Shown in pieces: positions 33,819 to 43,238 of a DNA stretch of 64,000 bases; the first letter of the stretch is position 1, and the number at the start of each line of letters is the position of its first letter. Below the pieces are notes generated by a model. That model worked only from the letters and a program-made list of their open reading frames with translations, was not told where the DNA came from and made no database searches. The stretch comes from CAZEHJ01 sp964512485 (GTDB lineage Bacteria; Bacteroidota; Rhodothermia; Rhodothermales; UBA10348). The DNA lies in contig CAZEHJ010000004.1 in assembly GCA_964512485.1 (NCBI GenBank), forward strand, positions 1 to 64,000, written 5' to 3'. The position numbers were made by a program, and so were the translations under genes.

Positions 33819-35852
33819 TTAGAGAGCCTGTGCGCCGAACTCACGTTGAATGGTCTTCTCCGCGAGCGTCTCATTGCTCACATCCGTGCTTTTTCTCGTG
33901 ACACCCGGAAACTGATCGATCAGATCTGTCCTGACCTTTTTACCTGTACCGGCGGAGGTCGGAGACGACTCATGAATATAAAAGTCACTGTTCGGCAGAG
34001 ACCCGTTGTAGACCCGGGCCTGCGCGGAGGCTTCAGCCATGGAATCATCTGAGGAGTTCCTCAGCTCTCTGAACAGGTCATTCGAGCGTTTTTCGAACAG
34101 GTCAAAACCGTGTACGAAAAATGCCATATCCCGCTCAAGTGATTCATCAACGGCGCTAATCTGAGAGTCGATGCGGGAAAGCATGCAGCTCAGAGCGAAA
34201 ATAAATGTCGCCGTGTCGCCGAGCCGAGCTTGAACCACCTGCTTCACAACTATCTGCTCCTTGTGCCACTTTGATGCCATTTTGAACTTGTGGGCATGGG
34301 TTTGCACGAGCTTTTCCAGTCTTTGAGCGTAAGGTTTCAATTGCGCATTGACAACTGATACGGATGGCGCTGCCGGGATATAACCGAGAAACAATTCGGA
34401 CGCCAGTGGCACTGCTCGGACCATGACTTTTGGACTGAAGGCATTTTTCAGAAACTTGCCAATGTTGGCTGCGAACGAATCATCTGAGTCCCAGGTCAGG
34501 GCCTGTTGGATCATGATCATCTGTTCCGCCAGCTGTTTTCCTCCATAACCAAAGATGAAAGGCTGCATGACTTCATTGGAGCCTTCCACAATCCTGTGGA
34601 TTCGGTTGTCGCGCCAGAGGCGTTCCAGTTCGTTCTCCGTCATGTAGCCTTCGCCACCCATGATCTCCAGAGCATCGTCTATGGCTTCCCAGCCAATCTG
34701 CGAACAGAACACCTTCGTCATGGCCGTTTCAACCATAATGTCCGTATCTCCTCGATCCAGCATACCCGTCATCATGTACAGAATGGAGTCCATGGCATAA
34801 GCATGGGTGTACATCCGAGCGATTCGCTGCTGGACCAGTTCAAACTCTGCAAGAGGCCGCTCAAACTGGTGTCTGGTTTCAACCCACTTCGTCGCCTGAT
34901 CCGCGGCCCGCTTTGTCGCACCCGTGATTCCGGCCGACAACGTGCATCGACCATAATTCAGACAGGTCAACGCGACGTGAAGCCCGCGACCTTCTTTGTG
35001 CAACAGGTTTTCGACGGGGATTTTCACATCCGTGAATCGAATCCGCGCCTGCCAAGTGCCCCGTATTCCCGTTTTTGAGCGATTGGATTCGAAAATGTCA
35101 ATCCCATCCATATCCGGCGTGCAAATGAGCGCGGTCACTTTGTCCCTCTTCTCGCCGGTTCGGGCGTCAGCAAGACTCTGATTCGCCATCACCGTATACA
35201 TTCCGCTCAATGCCCCGGACGTGCTCCACTTCTTTTCTCCATTGAGAAGGTAGTATTTGCCATCAGCCGACAGCTCACATCTCGTCTCCTGCCCTGCTGC
35301 ATCGGATCCCACTTGTGGCTCCGACAGGCAGAACGCGGAAAGGTACTCTCTCGCAACGCCGGGAAGATATTTTTGCTTCTGCTCTTCGTTTCCAAACAAC
35401 ATGATGGCCTTGCAGCCGATCGACTGGTGCGCTGAAACCATGACCGAGGAAGAACCGCAATGCGCTCCTATCACTTCCAGCACACGATTGTAGCTCGTAA
35501 TTCCAAGACCCAGACCACCGTATTCTTCGGGCACGGTCATGCCCATCACTCCCAACTCAAAAAGTCTTCGGATAGCCCATTCTGGAATTTCCTGATTTTT
35601 ATCTATTTCGATCGTGGGATGTTCATTCTTCAGATAGGCTTCCAACTTCACGAGGAGCGCGTCACATTTTCCTTGCTCTTCTGCAGACACCTTCGGATAA
35701 TCTGATATCAGATCGTTTCTGAATCGACCCCAGAACAGGTTTTTGGCGAACCCCATTTCACCGGGTTCGGGCCCCATCATCACTTCGATGTCGCGGATCA
35801 TTTTCTGATCCTGTTCAGAAACGTTTTTAAGATTGAGTTTGTCGATTCCCAT
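33819..35852 (-). CDS. Acyl-CoA dehydrogenase family protein, long form
   Basis: 677 residues, far longer than the usual ~390. FAD-dependent alpha,beta-desaturation of acyl-CoA in beta-oxidation. Motifs: 'MGMTVPEEYGGLGLGITSYNRVLE', 'AFCLSEPQVGSDAAG' (FAD/substrate loop), 'LNGEKKWSTSG', 'TRHQFERPLAEF', and 'IMGGEGYMTENELERLWRDNRIHRIVEGSNEVMQ' with the glutamate base. The extra ~200 C-terminal residues (from about 440) are helical, as in VLCAD/ACAD9-type dehydrogenases that bind membranes and act on long chains. The gene faces the DUF1501 gene with 7 bp between stops. No partner electron-transfer genes are adjacent. Confidence 0.9.
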   Translation of the reverse strand: MGIDKLNLKNVSEQDQKMIRDIEVMMGPEPGEMGFAKNLFWGRFRNDLISDYPKVSAEEQGKCDALLVKLEAYLKNEHPTIEIDKNQEIPEWAIRRLFELGVMGMTVPEEYGGLGLGITSYNRVLEVIGAHCGSSSVMVSAHQSIGCKAIMLFGNEEQKQKYLPGVAREYLSAFCLSEPQVGSDAAGQETRCELSADGKYYLLNGEKKWSTSGALSGMYTVMANQSLADARTGEKRDKVTALICTPDMDGIDIFESNRSKTGIRGTWQARIRFTDVKIPVENLLHKEGRGLHVALTCLNYGRCTLSAGITGATKRAADQATKWVETRHQFERPLAEFELVQQRIARMYTHAYAMDSILYMMTGMLDRGDTDIMVETAMTKVFCSQIGWEAIDDALEIMGGEGYMTENELERLWRDNRIHRIVEGSNEVMQPFIFGYGGKQLAEQMIMIQQALTWDSDDSFAANIGKFLKNAFSPKVMVRAVPLASELFLGYIPAAPSVSVVNAQLKPYAQRLEKLVQTHAHKFKMASKWHKEQIVVKQVVQARLGDTATFIFALSCMLSRIDSQISAVDESLERDMAFFVHGFDLFEKRSNDLFRELRNSSDDSMAEASAQARVYNGSLPNSDFYIHESSPTSAGTGKKVRTDLIDQFPGVTRKSTDVSNETLAEKTIQREFGAQAL

Positions 35853-36063
35853 TTCAGATTATTCAGGTCCGTTTGCTTGTTCTCCCTCGTGCGCTTTTCG
35901 CTCGATTTCAGGCGTTTATCGCTGTTTTCACCCGTCGGTTCCGCATCCCGTGGTGGCTTGTACGTCGTCAGGTGAACAGTGTTAACCTCAAACGTGTGAG
36001 TACCGTTCCTTATGGGTATATTCAGCGGCTTTTCAGACTAAAAACGAACCCCATCAATTTACT

Positions 36064-36876
36064 GTGAATGTGACTTTTTCTCATCGTCTGTCTGAATTGA
36101 GGAGCAGAAAACAGTCCGTGCTCTGTGTTGGTCTCGACCCAGACCCTGCACGTATTCCGATTTCTTTGCTCAGTGGCAATACACCTGAGCAAGCAACTTC
36201 GATATTCTGTCGTGACATCATAGGAGCGACGGCATCCTCCGCCGTTGCTTTCAAAATCAATTTTGCATTCTTCGAGGCTCTCGGTGACTCCTGTTTCAGC
36301 GTCATGCGAGACGTCCTTGCCGTCATCCCCGATGATGTGCTCACGATTGCCGACGCCAAGCGCGGTGATATAGGAAATTCAGCATCCTTCTATGCCCGCT
36401 CAGTGTTCGATGACCTCGGATACGACTCGGTGACGGTAAGTCCGTACATGGGCCGCGATTCAGTTGATCCATTTCTGGGGAAGCCGGGGACCTGCGCCTT
36501 CGTCCTCGCCAGGACCTCAAATCCAGGCGGAAATGATCTACAACTGCTTCCAGTTGAAGGCGAGTTGTTGTACGAGTACACCGCCAGAAAAGCCGTTCAC
36601 TGGGCCGAAGGACTCCCCGGAGAAACCGGTTTAGTTGTCGGAGCAACGGACACTGTCTCTTTGTCCCGACTGAGGAATCAATTTCCGGATACGCCATTCC
36701 TTGTTCCAGGAGTAGGCGCCCAGGGTGGAAGCGGCAAGGATGTGATGGACGCCTCCGGGGACGGCCCCCTCCTCGTCAACAGCAGTCGAGCCATTCTATA
36801 CGCCTCCTCAGACGAAGACTATGCGACGGCCGCCGCACGCAAAGCTGATGAAACCAGAATCTCACTCGGATCATGA
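36064..36876 (+). CDS. pyrF: Orotidine-5'-phosphate decarboxylase
   Basis: 270 residues, the length of the type-2 (subfamily 2) enzymes. Converts OMP to UMP at the end of pyrimidine synthesis. The catalytic motif 'LTIADAKRGDIGNSASFYARSVF' is intact; 'SVLCVGLDPDPARIP' and 'LVPGVGAQGGSGKDVMDASG' (phosphate-binding) flank the barrel. The start is GTG; a second GTG two codons later is equally possible. The stop overlaps the next start by four bases (ATGA), coupling it with the ABM-domain protein. Confidence 0.95.
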   Translation: MNVTFSHRLSELRSRKQSVLCVGLDPDPARIPISLLSGNTPEQATSIFCRDIIGATASSAVAFKINFAFFEALGDSCFSVMRDVLAVIPDDVLTIADAKRGDIGNSASFYARSVFDDLGYDSVTVSPYMGRDSVDPFLGKPGTCAFVLARTSNPGGNDLQLLPVEGELLYEYTARKAVHWAEGLPGETGLVVGATDTVSLSRLRNQFPDTPFLVPGVGAQGGSGKDVMDASGDGPLLVNSSRAILYASSDEDYATAAARKADETRISLGS

Positions 36877-37169
36877 TCGAACGAATCGTCAGGCTCACCT
36901 TCATTCCAGAAAAGCAAGATGATTTCCTGGATCTGTTCTGGTCATCGTGTGACGCCATCAGAGCGATGGAAGGGTGCCTGGAGCTGCGACTTTTACGCGA
37001 CATCAAGTACCCGAACCAGTTTACAACCCATAGCAGGTGGGAAAGCGAAGCCTCTCTGCAGGCATATCGCAACTCAGAATTGTTCAGAGAGACCTGGGCA
37101 AAAACAAAGGTGATGTTCGCCGCCCGACCAGAGGCCTGGAGCTACGAGCATGTCACCGAGACAGATTGA
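36873..37169 (+). CDS. Antibiotic biosynthesis monooxygenase (ABM) domain protein
   Basis: 98 residues, a single ferredoxin-like ABM domain: 'MIERIVRLTFIPEKQDDFLDLF', 'GCLELRLLRDIKYPNQFTTHSRWESEASLQAYRNSELFRETW'. Relatives are small dimers ranging from quinol monooxygenases to heme-degrading or quorum-signal enzymes; the conserved His/Trp seen here does not settle which. Translation is coupled to pyrF (4-bp overlap). Its end overlaps the TonB-dependent receptor gene by 17 bp in convergent orientation. Confidence 0.88.
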   Translation: MIERIVRLTFIPEKQDDFLDLFWSSCDAIRAMEGCLELRLLRDIKYPNQFTTHSRWESEASLQAYRNSELFRETWAKTKVMFAARPEAWSYEHVTETD

Positions 37170-39144
37170 CTCCGAAGCGAAAAGACCTGCCCGCTGACGG
37201 AAGTCCCAGTTGAGGCAAATGCAGATCGTCAAATACATTGTCTACGCCGGCGAACATCTCTGAAAACAGCCCCGACCTTGAGAAATATTTTCGGCTGGAC
37301 AAGCGGAAATTCACAAGCGTTGAAGCCGGAAGTTGAACCTGTTTGTTGTCCACGGCCAGCCCATAGGCGGTACCGGTGTAGACGAGTGTGGAGTTGACCA
37401 CGAGTCCTTTCAGGCCTGTTAACTGCGCCGAAATCGTTGCCAACACCTCTGGTTTCTCCATGAGATGCCTGTTGCCATCATCGGTCAATGCGATCGGACG
37501 CATCCACGTCAGGTGCCCGTCGATCGTCAATCGGTCCCAGGGCGCCACCCTGGACACAAATTCAAGGCCATACACGCGGCTCCCGTCGAGATTTACCCGC
37601 TTTCGCTTCCTTACTTCACCATCAAAGACGTTGATCTGATCAATGGTGTCAATCGTGCGCTGCAGAAACGCTACGGTTTCAAAGGAGATGTTTTCGGAGA
37701 AATACTCAACTCCTGTTTCAGCCATCCAGGTGCGTTCGGGCTTAAGTTCTGGGTTGGGAATGAATCGATTGAGGGCCGTTCCAAACAACTCACGCATCGT
37801 CGGAAATCTCGGCTTGCTTCCCGCATTCATTTTGACGGCCAGGCCTTCACTGATCACTCTGACATATTCCGCATTTAAACTGGCTGCCCGGAACGGATCA
37901 GATGAGGGCTTGTCGCCTGTCAATGGCGTGGACATACCGTCCAGCGTGGCACCGGCCGCCCAATGACCCTCGTCCGATGAGGCGGAGGTCAATTCCAGCC
38001 CGATGGAATACAACACGTTTCGAAAAGCCTGAGGTGCCGAGGCTTCACCGGGAGCCATGAGCCGGTCGATATCAGACTGCTCGTGTTTCGACGTTGTCAC
38101 AAATGTAATACCTCTAAGAACCACTGGGCCAGCCGTTCGCTCTCCTATCAGTCGGACTCCTCCGCTGATATCCAGATCTTCCTGTGTTTCAAGAACAGAT
38201 TGATAGTGCTCATCTCCGTACTGATCGATTTCTTGCTGGAATCGCGACAGCCACACGGTTGAAAGTATGTTGTTCCTGCCTCTATGAGAGGATCCATTGA
38301 GAATGGCCATGGTGTTGCGCCACAACGGATATCTCCAGTACCTCACGTTGTCTATCAGAGGATTCAGATGCCCTTCTGGAGCAACGCCCTTGTTTGCAGA
38401 AGCATGGAGAAACGTGAAACCCCACGAAGCATTTGTCATCTCCCGATCCAGACGCAAATAGACATTCCCCTCTGATCTGTCGGTATTGAGTCTTCTGGTT
38501 GAACTGTTCTCGTACGGTAATTCTGCCTCTGAGGGAAGCACCATGCCGCCGGTCGATGCCAGAGTTGAACCTATGAGTATTGTGCTTTTTTCGGATCGAC
38601 TGGCAAACAGGGCCCGAGTCTGCCAGCTGTCGCCGCTACCTGCCTGCCCATTCAACTCGGAAAGCGTGCCTTGGGCCTCGAAATTTCGGGTCTGCAGATT
38701 TACTGCCCCTCCTGAAACGTTGGTCCCGTATCCGGCGCTGACAGCTCCCCTCTCGACTGAAACGCCTCCGATGATGTTTGCCGGTACAAGGCTGAGATCA
38801 ATTCGGTTGTCCCACGGGATGTTCAGAGGGGCGCCGTCCAAAAACAGAGCAACCTGCCTCTCGCCCGCCGCTCTGATGTAGACGAGTGTTTCTCCGCGTG
38901 AATTCGTTTGTACCGAAGCAGAAGGAAGAAGGCGCAACGTGCTCGCCACGTCCGGACTGTCCTGAATGGCCAACGCTGATAGACCGACCCGATGCAGACG
39001 TTGGATGCGTTCAGCTCCCCTGGTTTCTCCCCCAATTACGATTTCTGACAGATTGTACGTCCTCAACGAATCCTGGTCCTCCTGGGCCAAGGATTCTGTC
39101 GCAGTAAGACACACGAGAAGGCAGATGACAGAAACTCTATTCAA
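37153..39144 (-). CDS. TonB-dependent outer membrane receptor
   Basis: 663 residues; signal peptide ('VSVICLLVCLTATESLAQ'), plug domain at about residues 45-155 ('DVASTLRLLPSASVQTNSRGETLVYIRAAGERQVALFLDGAPLNIPW', 'ISGGAVNLQTRNF'-like end) and a 22-strand barrel to the end. A TonB-box-like 'NLSEIVIGG' lies after the signal. No N-terminal carboxypeptidase-like domain and no SusD partner are present, so it looks like a BtuB/siderophore-type receptor rather than a SusC. No cobalamin riboswitch was recognised upstream, so the ligand is unknown. Confidence 0.93.
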   Translation of the reverse strand: MNRVSVICLLVCLTATESLAQEDQDSLRTYNLSEIVIGGETRGAERIQRLHRVGLSALAIQDSPDVASTLRLLPSASVQTNSRGETLVYIRAAGERQVALFLDGAPLNIPWDNRIDLSLVPANIIGGVSVERGAVSAGYGTNVSGGAVNLQTRNFEAQGTLSELNGQAGSGDSWQTRALFASRSEKSTILIGSTLASTGGMVLPSEAELPYENSSTRRLNTDRSEGNVYLRLDREMTNASWGFTFLHASANKGVAPEGHLNPLIDNVRYWRYPLWRNTMAILNGSSHRGRNNILSTVWLSRFQQEIDQYGDEHYQSVLETQEDLDISGGVRLIGERTAGPVVLRGITFVTTSKHEQSDIDRLMAPGEASAPQAFRNVLYSIGLELTSASSDEGHWAAGATLDGMSTPLTGDKPSSDPFRAASLNAEYVRVISEGLAVKMNAGSKPRFPTMRELFGTALNRFIPNPELKPERTWMAETGVEYFSENISFETVAFLQRTIDTIDQINVFDGEVRKRKRVNLDGSRVYGLEFVSRVAPWDRLTIDGHLTWMRPIALTDDGNRHLMEKPEVLATISAQLTGLKGLVVNSTLVYTGTAYGLAVDNKQVQLPASTLVNFRLSSRKYFSRSGLFSEMFAGVDNVFDDLHLPQLGLPSAGRSFRFGVNLSR

Positions 39145-39181
39145 TCTCTAATCCGTCAGCACAGTTCTGGAACGTGAAAAT

Positions 39182-39209
39182 GCGGCGGCCCTGAACTCAG
39201 GGCCGCCGC
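39182..39209. other. GC-rich hairpin in the divergent promoter region
   Basis: Perfect 12-13 bp inverted repeat (gcggcggccctga / tcagggccgccgc) with a 2-4 base loop, 37 bp upstream of the TonB-receptor start and 134 bp upstream of the DUF4175 start. On the minus strand it is followed by ATTTTC, terminator-like, yet it would lie in the leader of the receptor mRNA. Attenuator, misplaced terminator or binding site cannot be told apart. Confidence 0.6.
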
Positions 39210-39343
39210 TCCGACATTACTCTACGTAATCGACACGGGTTCCGCAGGAGATCCTGTCTACCGGATTTTGGGGCAAAACTCGCGCAGACTGAAACCCGAC
39301 GACGTCACCTGCGGTAGACCGCTATCCACACCAACGAGCGAGC

Positions 39344-42300
39344 ATGAGTTCTTCCACACAACAACTGGTCATCCTCCTTCGGCAGAAGCTTATCGCCGCC
39401 AGAAACAAGCTTCTGCGCGTTGACCTCGTAGCGGGTTTAATGCTCTGCGTTGGAACCGTTCTCGGCATCTGGTTTCTGTTCGTATCACTGGAGTATTTCT
39501 TTTGGTTTTCCCCGCTCGTCAAATGGATTGGTATCGCTACTCTGAGCCTGGTATTGGCCTATTTGCTGCTGAGATTTGTTGTGCGTCCGTACCTCATGCA
39601 TCTCAACATTCTGAGTGGTCGTGATGAAACCACTGTCGCCCGAGAAATCGGGAGAGCGTATCCACAGGTAGGAGATCGTCTTCTTAATCTGATGCAGTTG
39701 GCTGACGGCCATCACAGCTTCAGTCCTGAGCCTTTTGTTGACCACGCTGTACAGCGACTGGGTGAGCCTATGCGCGAGATGTCGTTTTCCGATATCACAT
39801 CCTGGGACGGCCCGAAACGTATTTCCCAGCTGGTCGCCCTCCCGGTGGTATTGTTGGTCGCCTTCGTCATAGCAGCACCGGGACCGTTCTTTTCGGCGTC
39901 GGGTCGCATCGTCAGCCCTTCAACCGTTTTTGAGCGCCCGGCCCCTTATTCAATTGCCGTAAACCCCGGCAACGCTGAGCTGATTATCGGCGAAGACCTT
40001 GAAGTGGGCGTTTCCATCACAGGTGACGCCCCCGCCGAACCGCCTGTCCTCGAAACGATTCTCGCCGGAGAACTTCGATCCAGATTTGTCAATCTGGCTC
40101 CGGATTCAGCCTCGGGTCTGGTTCATCGCTACGAAAACGTCAGGCAGGCCTTCCGGTATCGGGTCGCCAGTGAGAGCCTCAACTCGGAATGGTTTGAGGT
40201 CGTGCTCGTCGAACGTCCTCTGGTTCAGCAACTGAACCTGAGACTTGCGTTTCCCGCCTACACAAGAATCCCGGCACAATCTCTCGATTCCAATGTCGGC
40301 GATGTGGCTGTCCTCACTGGAACGCGCGTTTCAGTAAACGTGGCCGTGTCTGGCACACAAGCCTCTCTTGCGTGGATGCAATTCGAATCCGGACGAAGGG
40401 TAGATCTTGAGGTAGATGGCACTATTGCGAGTGCAATCTTCGAGGTCCGCAGCGACGATGTCTATCGGATCATGCTCGAAAGCCCTGAAGGAATACAGAA
40501 TCTGTCACCGATAAACTATAGTGTCGAGAGCCTGCCGGATACGCACCCATCTGCCACGCTTCTCGCTCCTGAATCCCTGGTCGATCTGAACGAGAATTTG
40601 CAGGTTTCGATGTTGACGCACATCACCGACGATTTCGGATTTGATCGCCTCATCTTGAATTACCGACTCTCGGAAAGCCGATTCGGGCAGATTTCGGAGA
40701 CCTTTACCGAACATCCAATAGCGCTTGCTAGCCCGTTCCAGCTTGATCAGGACGTGCCATTTGATTGGGCCGTATCCGCCTCAACTGATCTTGATCCCGT
40801 TCCGGGCGATATCATCGACTATTACGTGGAGGTATGGGACAACGACGCAGTGTCCGGTCGCAAGTCTGCTCAGACGCGTATTTACCAGTTGAGAATGCCA
40901 TCGCTGGCTGAGCAGTACGAGTCCTTGGATTCCAAGGAAGATGACACGCAGAAGTCGCTCGAAGACCTTTTGGATGAGGCGGAACGGGCAAGAGAACAGT
41001 TCGATGAGTTAAAAGAAGAGCTCCTCGAAAATCCGGAAGCTGATTTTCACGAAGAACGACTTCTCGAGCAGTTGCAGGAGCAGCAGGATAATCTGGAAAA
41101 TTCGGTTGACACTATCGCCGACCAGATGCAGGAAATTGCGGATCAGATGGAGAACAATGATCTGGTCTCGGAAGAAACGCTCAGCGCGTTCGAAGAACTT
41201 CAGGAAGTTGTCGATGAAGTCCGCACGCCTGAGTTGATGGATGCCCTTGAGCAATTACAGAACGCGCTGGAGAACATGGATCTGAATGAAATGCAGGACG
41301 CGCTCGAAAAATTCGAGTTTTCAGAAGACATGTATCAGGAGCGACTCGACCGCACACTCGATCTGTTCAAGAAATTCAGGGTGGATCAGGATCTCGAAGA
41401 GATTGAAAATCGCGCTGAAGATCTCGCTGAGACGGAAGACAAGCTGGCTGAAGAAACGGCCAAGTTGGAAAACGAGCAGCGGGAAGAAGCTGATGGCGAT
41501 AATGAGCAGCCAGGCGAACGAAACGAAGAACTCGCCCAGCAACAGGAGATGGCCGCCGAGGACATGAAGGCACTGGAAGAGAAAATGGAAGAAGTGCGCG
41601 AGCGCATGGAAGAACTCGACAACATGCCATCCGAGCAGATGCAGGACCTGATGGAGGACACGCAGGACCAGGAAATGGCCGAGCAAATGCAGCAGAATGC
41701 AGAGGAGTTGCGCGAAAACTCCCTTCAGGAAGCCGGACAGCAGCAGCAGGAAATGTCCCAGCAGCTCAATCAGCTTTCTTCACAGATGAACGAGATGCAG
41801 ATGGGAATGCAGGGTGCCCAGATGCAACTCAATATTGCGGCCATCAGAGCAGCGCTGGAGGATATTCTGACGTTGTCCGACCAGCAGGAGACTCTGAGAC
41901 GGGATGTGCTTTCCCTCGCCTCCGACTCCCCCCTACTCCGCACATCAGCGCAGCGACAAGTTGATCTGACTGAAGGCCTTTCGGTCCTTTCTGATACGCT
42001 CCAGTCGATCGCCCGGGAAATCCCACAGATGACCAGGGACGTTCAGCAGCGAGCTGGAGATTCGATGCGCGAAATGGGAGATGCAACCGCCGCCCTGACC
42101 GAACGCGCAGCAAGGCGTGCCGCGGGTCACCAGCGCGGTGCCATGACCAACTTGAATGAATTGGCGCTCATGCTTTCAGAACTTCTGGACCAGCAAATGA
42201 ACGGCTCAGGCTCAGGCCAGAGCAATCAAAGCATGGAACAGATGATGGAGCAGCTCCAGCAGATGGGTCAGCAGCAGCAGCAGTTAAATCAGCAGGTGCA

Positions 42301-42784
42301 GCAACTGTTGAATGATATGCAGGGCTCCAGGCTGACTCAGGACATGATGGACCGTCTACGTCAGATGGGAAGCCAGCAGGAACAGATCAGAAATGACTTG
42401 CGGCAGATGAGTCGCAACAGAGACACCAAAAACAAGGTGCTTGGTGATCTCAACCGAATTGCGGACCAGATGATGGAGTCCATTCAGGAATTGCAACAGA
42501 ATCGAGTATCCCGTCGAACTGTTCAGCGCCAGCAGCAAATTCTCACGCGGCTCCTCGAGGCTTCTCGTTCGATGGAGCAAAGAGGCAAGGACAAAAAGCG
42601 GGAAGGGAAATCGGCTGAGGAAATTCTACGCGAAAGCCCTGCATCTCTCACTCCTTCTGAACAACTCGAGAGGCTTCGTCGAGATCTGATTCGCGCCCTG
42701 GAGACTGGGTATTCAACGGATTATGAGACCCTGATACGTAGGTATTTCGAATTACTGCAGTCCCAGTCTGATTCCCGCCCTTGA
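39344..42784 (+). CDS. DUF4175 family membrane protein with long coiled coil
   Basis: 1146 residues. Two membrane helices near residues 24-48 and 53-75, a third near 160-185, then an Ig-like extracytoplasmic part (about 200-515) and from about residue 520 a very long E/Q/M-rich helical region ('EDDTQKSLEDLLDEAERAREQFDELKEELL' onward) containing stretches such as 'QQMGQQQQQLNQQVQQLL'. This architecture corresponds to DUF4175/TIGR02302-like proteins found in Alphaproteobacteria and Bacteroidota. Their function is not known; size and coiled coil suggest an envelope-spanning or scaffolding protein. Starts ATG at 39344 after a 199-bp divergent region. No enzymatic motif seen. Confidence 0.85.
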   Translation: MSSSTQQLVILLRQKLIAARNKLLRVDLVAGLMLCVGTVLGIWFLFVSLEYFFWFSPLVKWIGIATLSLVLAYLLLRFVVRPYLMHLNILSGRDETTVAREIGRAYPQVGDRLLNLMQLADGHHSFSPEPFVDHAVQRLGEPMREMSFSDITSWDGPKRISQLVALPVVLLVAFVIAAPGPFFSASGRIVSPSTVFERPAPYSIAVNPGNAELIIGEDLEVGVSITGDAPAEPPVLETILAGELRSRFVNLAPDSASGLVHRYENVRQAFRYRVASESLNSEWFEVVLVERPLVQQLNLRLAFPAYTRIPAQSLDSNVGDVAVLTGTRVSVNVAVSGTQASLAWMQFESGRRVDLEVDGTIASAIFEVRSDDVYRIMLESPEGIQNLSPINYSVESLPDTHPSATLLAPESLVDLNENLQVSMLTHITDDFGFDRLILNYRLSESRFGQISETFTEHPIALASPFQLDQDVPFDWAVSASTDLDPVPGDIIDYYVEVWDNDAVSGRKSAQTRIYQLRMPSLAEQYESLDSKEDDTQKSLEDLLDEAERAREQFDELKEELLENPEADFHEERLLEQLQEQQDNLENSVDTIADQMQEIADQMENNDLVSEETLSAFEELQEVVDEVRTPELMDALEQLQNALENMDLNEMQDALEKFEFSEDMYQERLDRTLDLFKKFRVDQDLEEIENRAEDLAETEDKLAEETAKLENEQREEADGDNEQPGERNEELAQQQEMAAEDMKALEEKMEEVRERMEELDNMPSEQMQDLMEDTQDQEMAEQMQQNAEELRENSLQEAGQQQQEMSQQLNQLSSQMNEMQMGMQGAQMQLNIAAIRAALEDILTLSDQQETLRRDVLSLASDSPLLRTSAQRQVDLTEGLSVLSDTLQSIAREIPQMTRDVQQRAGDSMREMGDATAALTERAARRAAGHQRGAMTNLNELALMLSELLDQQMNGSGSGQSNQSMEQMMEQLQQMGQQQQQLNQQVQQLLNDMQGSRLTQDMMDRLRQMGSQQEQIRNDLRQMSRNRDTKNKVLGDLNRIADQMMESIQELQQNRVSRRTVQRQQQILTRLLEASRSMEQRGKDKKREGKSAEEILRESPASLTPSEQLERLRRDLIRALETGYSTDYETLIRRYFELLQSQSDSRP

Positions 42785-42836
42785 TTTGTCAGGCGGAAAG
42801 GCTGCTCTGATTGGTGGATTGCCGCACACATCGCGC

Positions 42837-43238
42837 CTATATGAAGCGATCCCTGATTTCTGGTGTCGGAATCCGGCAGGAATCCATTTTGCCGAACCAA
42901 TCGTAGCGATTGCTGGCAAACCATCGGTAGATGCCATCCCTTATGGATAGGGGAACGAATCGGAACCAATACAGAACGGGCCACAGCCCTTTCAAATGTC
43001 TCGCGATTCTCAAAACAGCATCTGAATTCGCGTGAACTGTGTCACCGTCGACCAGAACGATTGAATCCAGGTATTCTGGGGGAAGGTCGTGTTTGCTCAG
43101 AATTTCTCTGGCTTCATCAGATTGAAGCGCCCCAAACTTGAAATAACCCTCTGGATCCCGGTCCAGAACGTAATTGACGCCGGAATTGCAAAAATTGCAG
43201 ACTCCGTCGAACAGTATGATGGCTGGCTTGATTGCCAT
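42837..43238 (-). CDS. Thiol-disulfide oxidoreductase DCC family protein
   Basis: 133 residues, full length for DUF393/YuxK. The family hallmark 'ILFDGVCNFCNSGVNYVLDRDP' provides D11, C14 and C17 (DxxCxxC), a thioredoxin-like redox pair. 'FGALQSDEAREILSKHDLP', 'SDAVLRIARHLKGLW' and the terminal 'YRWFASNRYDWFGK' are also typical. The natural partner is unknown for the family. Transcribed alone, away from the starch-synthase-like gene. Confidence 0.92.
   Translation of the reverse strand: MAIKPAIILFDGVCNFCNSGVNYVLDRDPEGYFKFGALQSDEAREILSKHDLPPEYLDSIVLVDGDTVHANSDAVLRIARHLKGLWPVLYWFRFVPLSIRDGIYRWFASNRYDWFGKMDSCRIPTPEIRDRFI

Noticed and set aside
39145..39343. Possible cobalamin or other riboswitch before the TonB-dependent receptor
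   Set aside because: Only the GC-rich hairpin was found; no B12-box-like or other recognised riboswitch core could be read.
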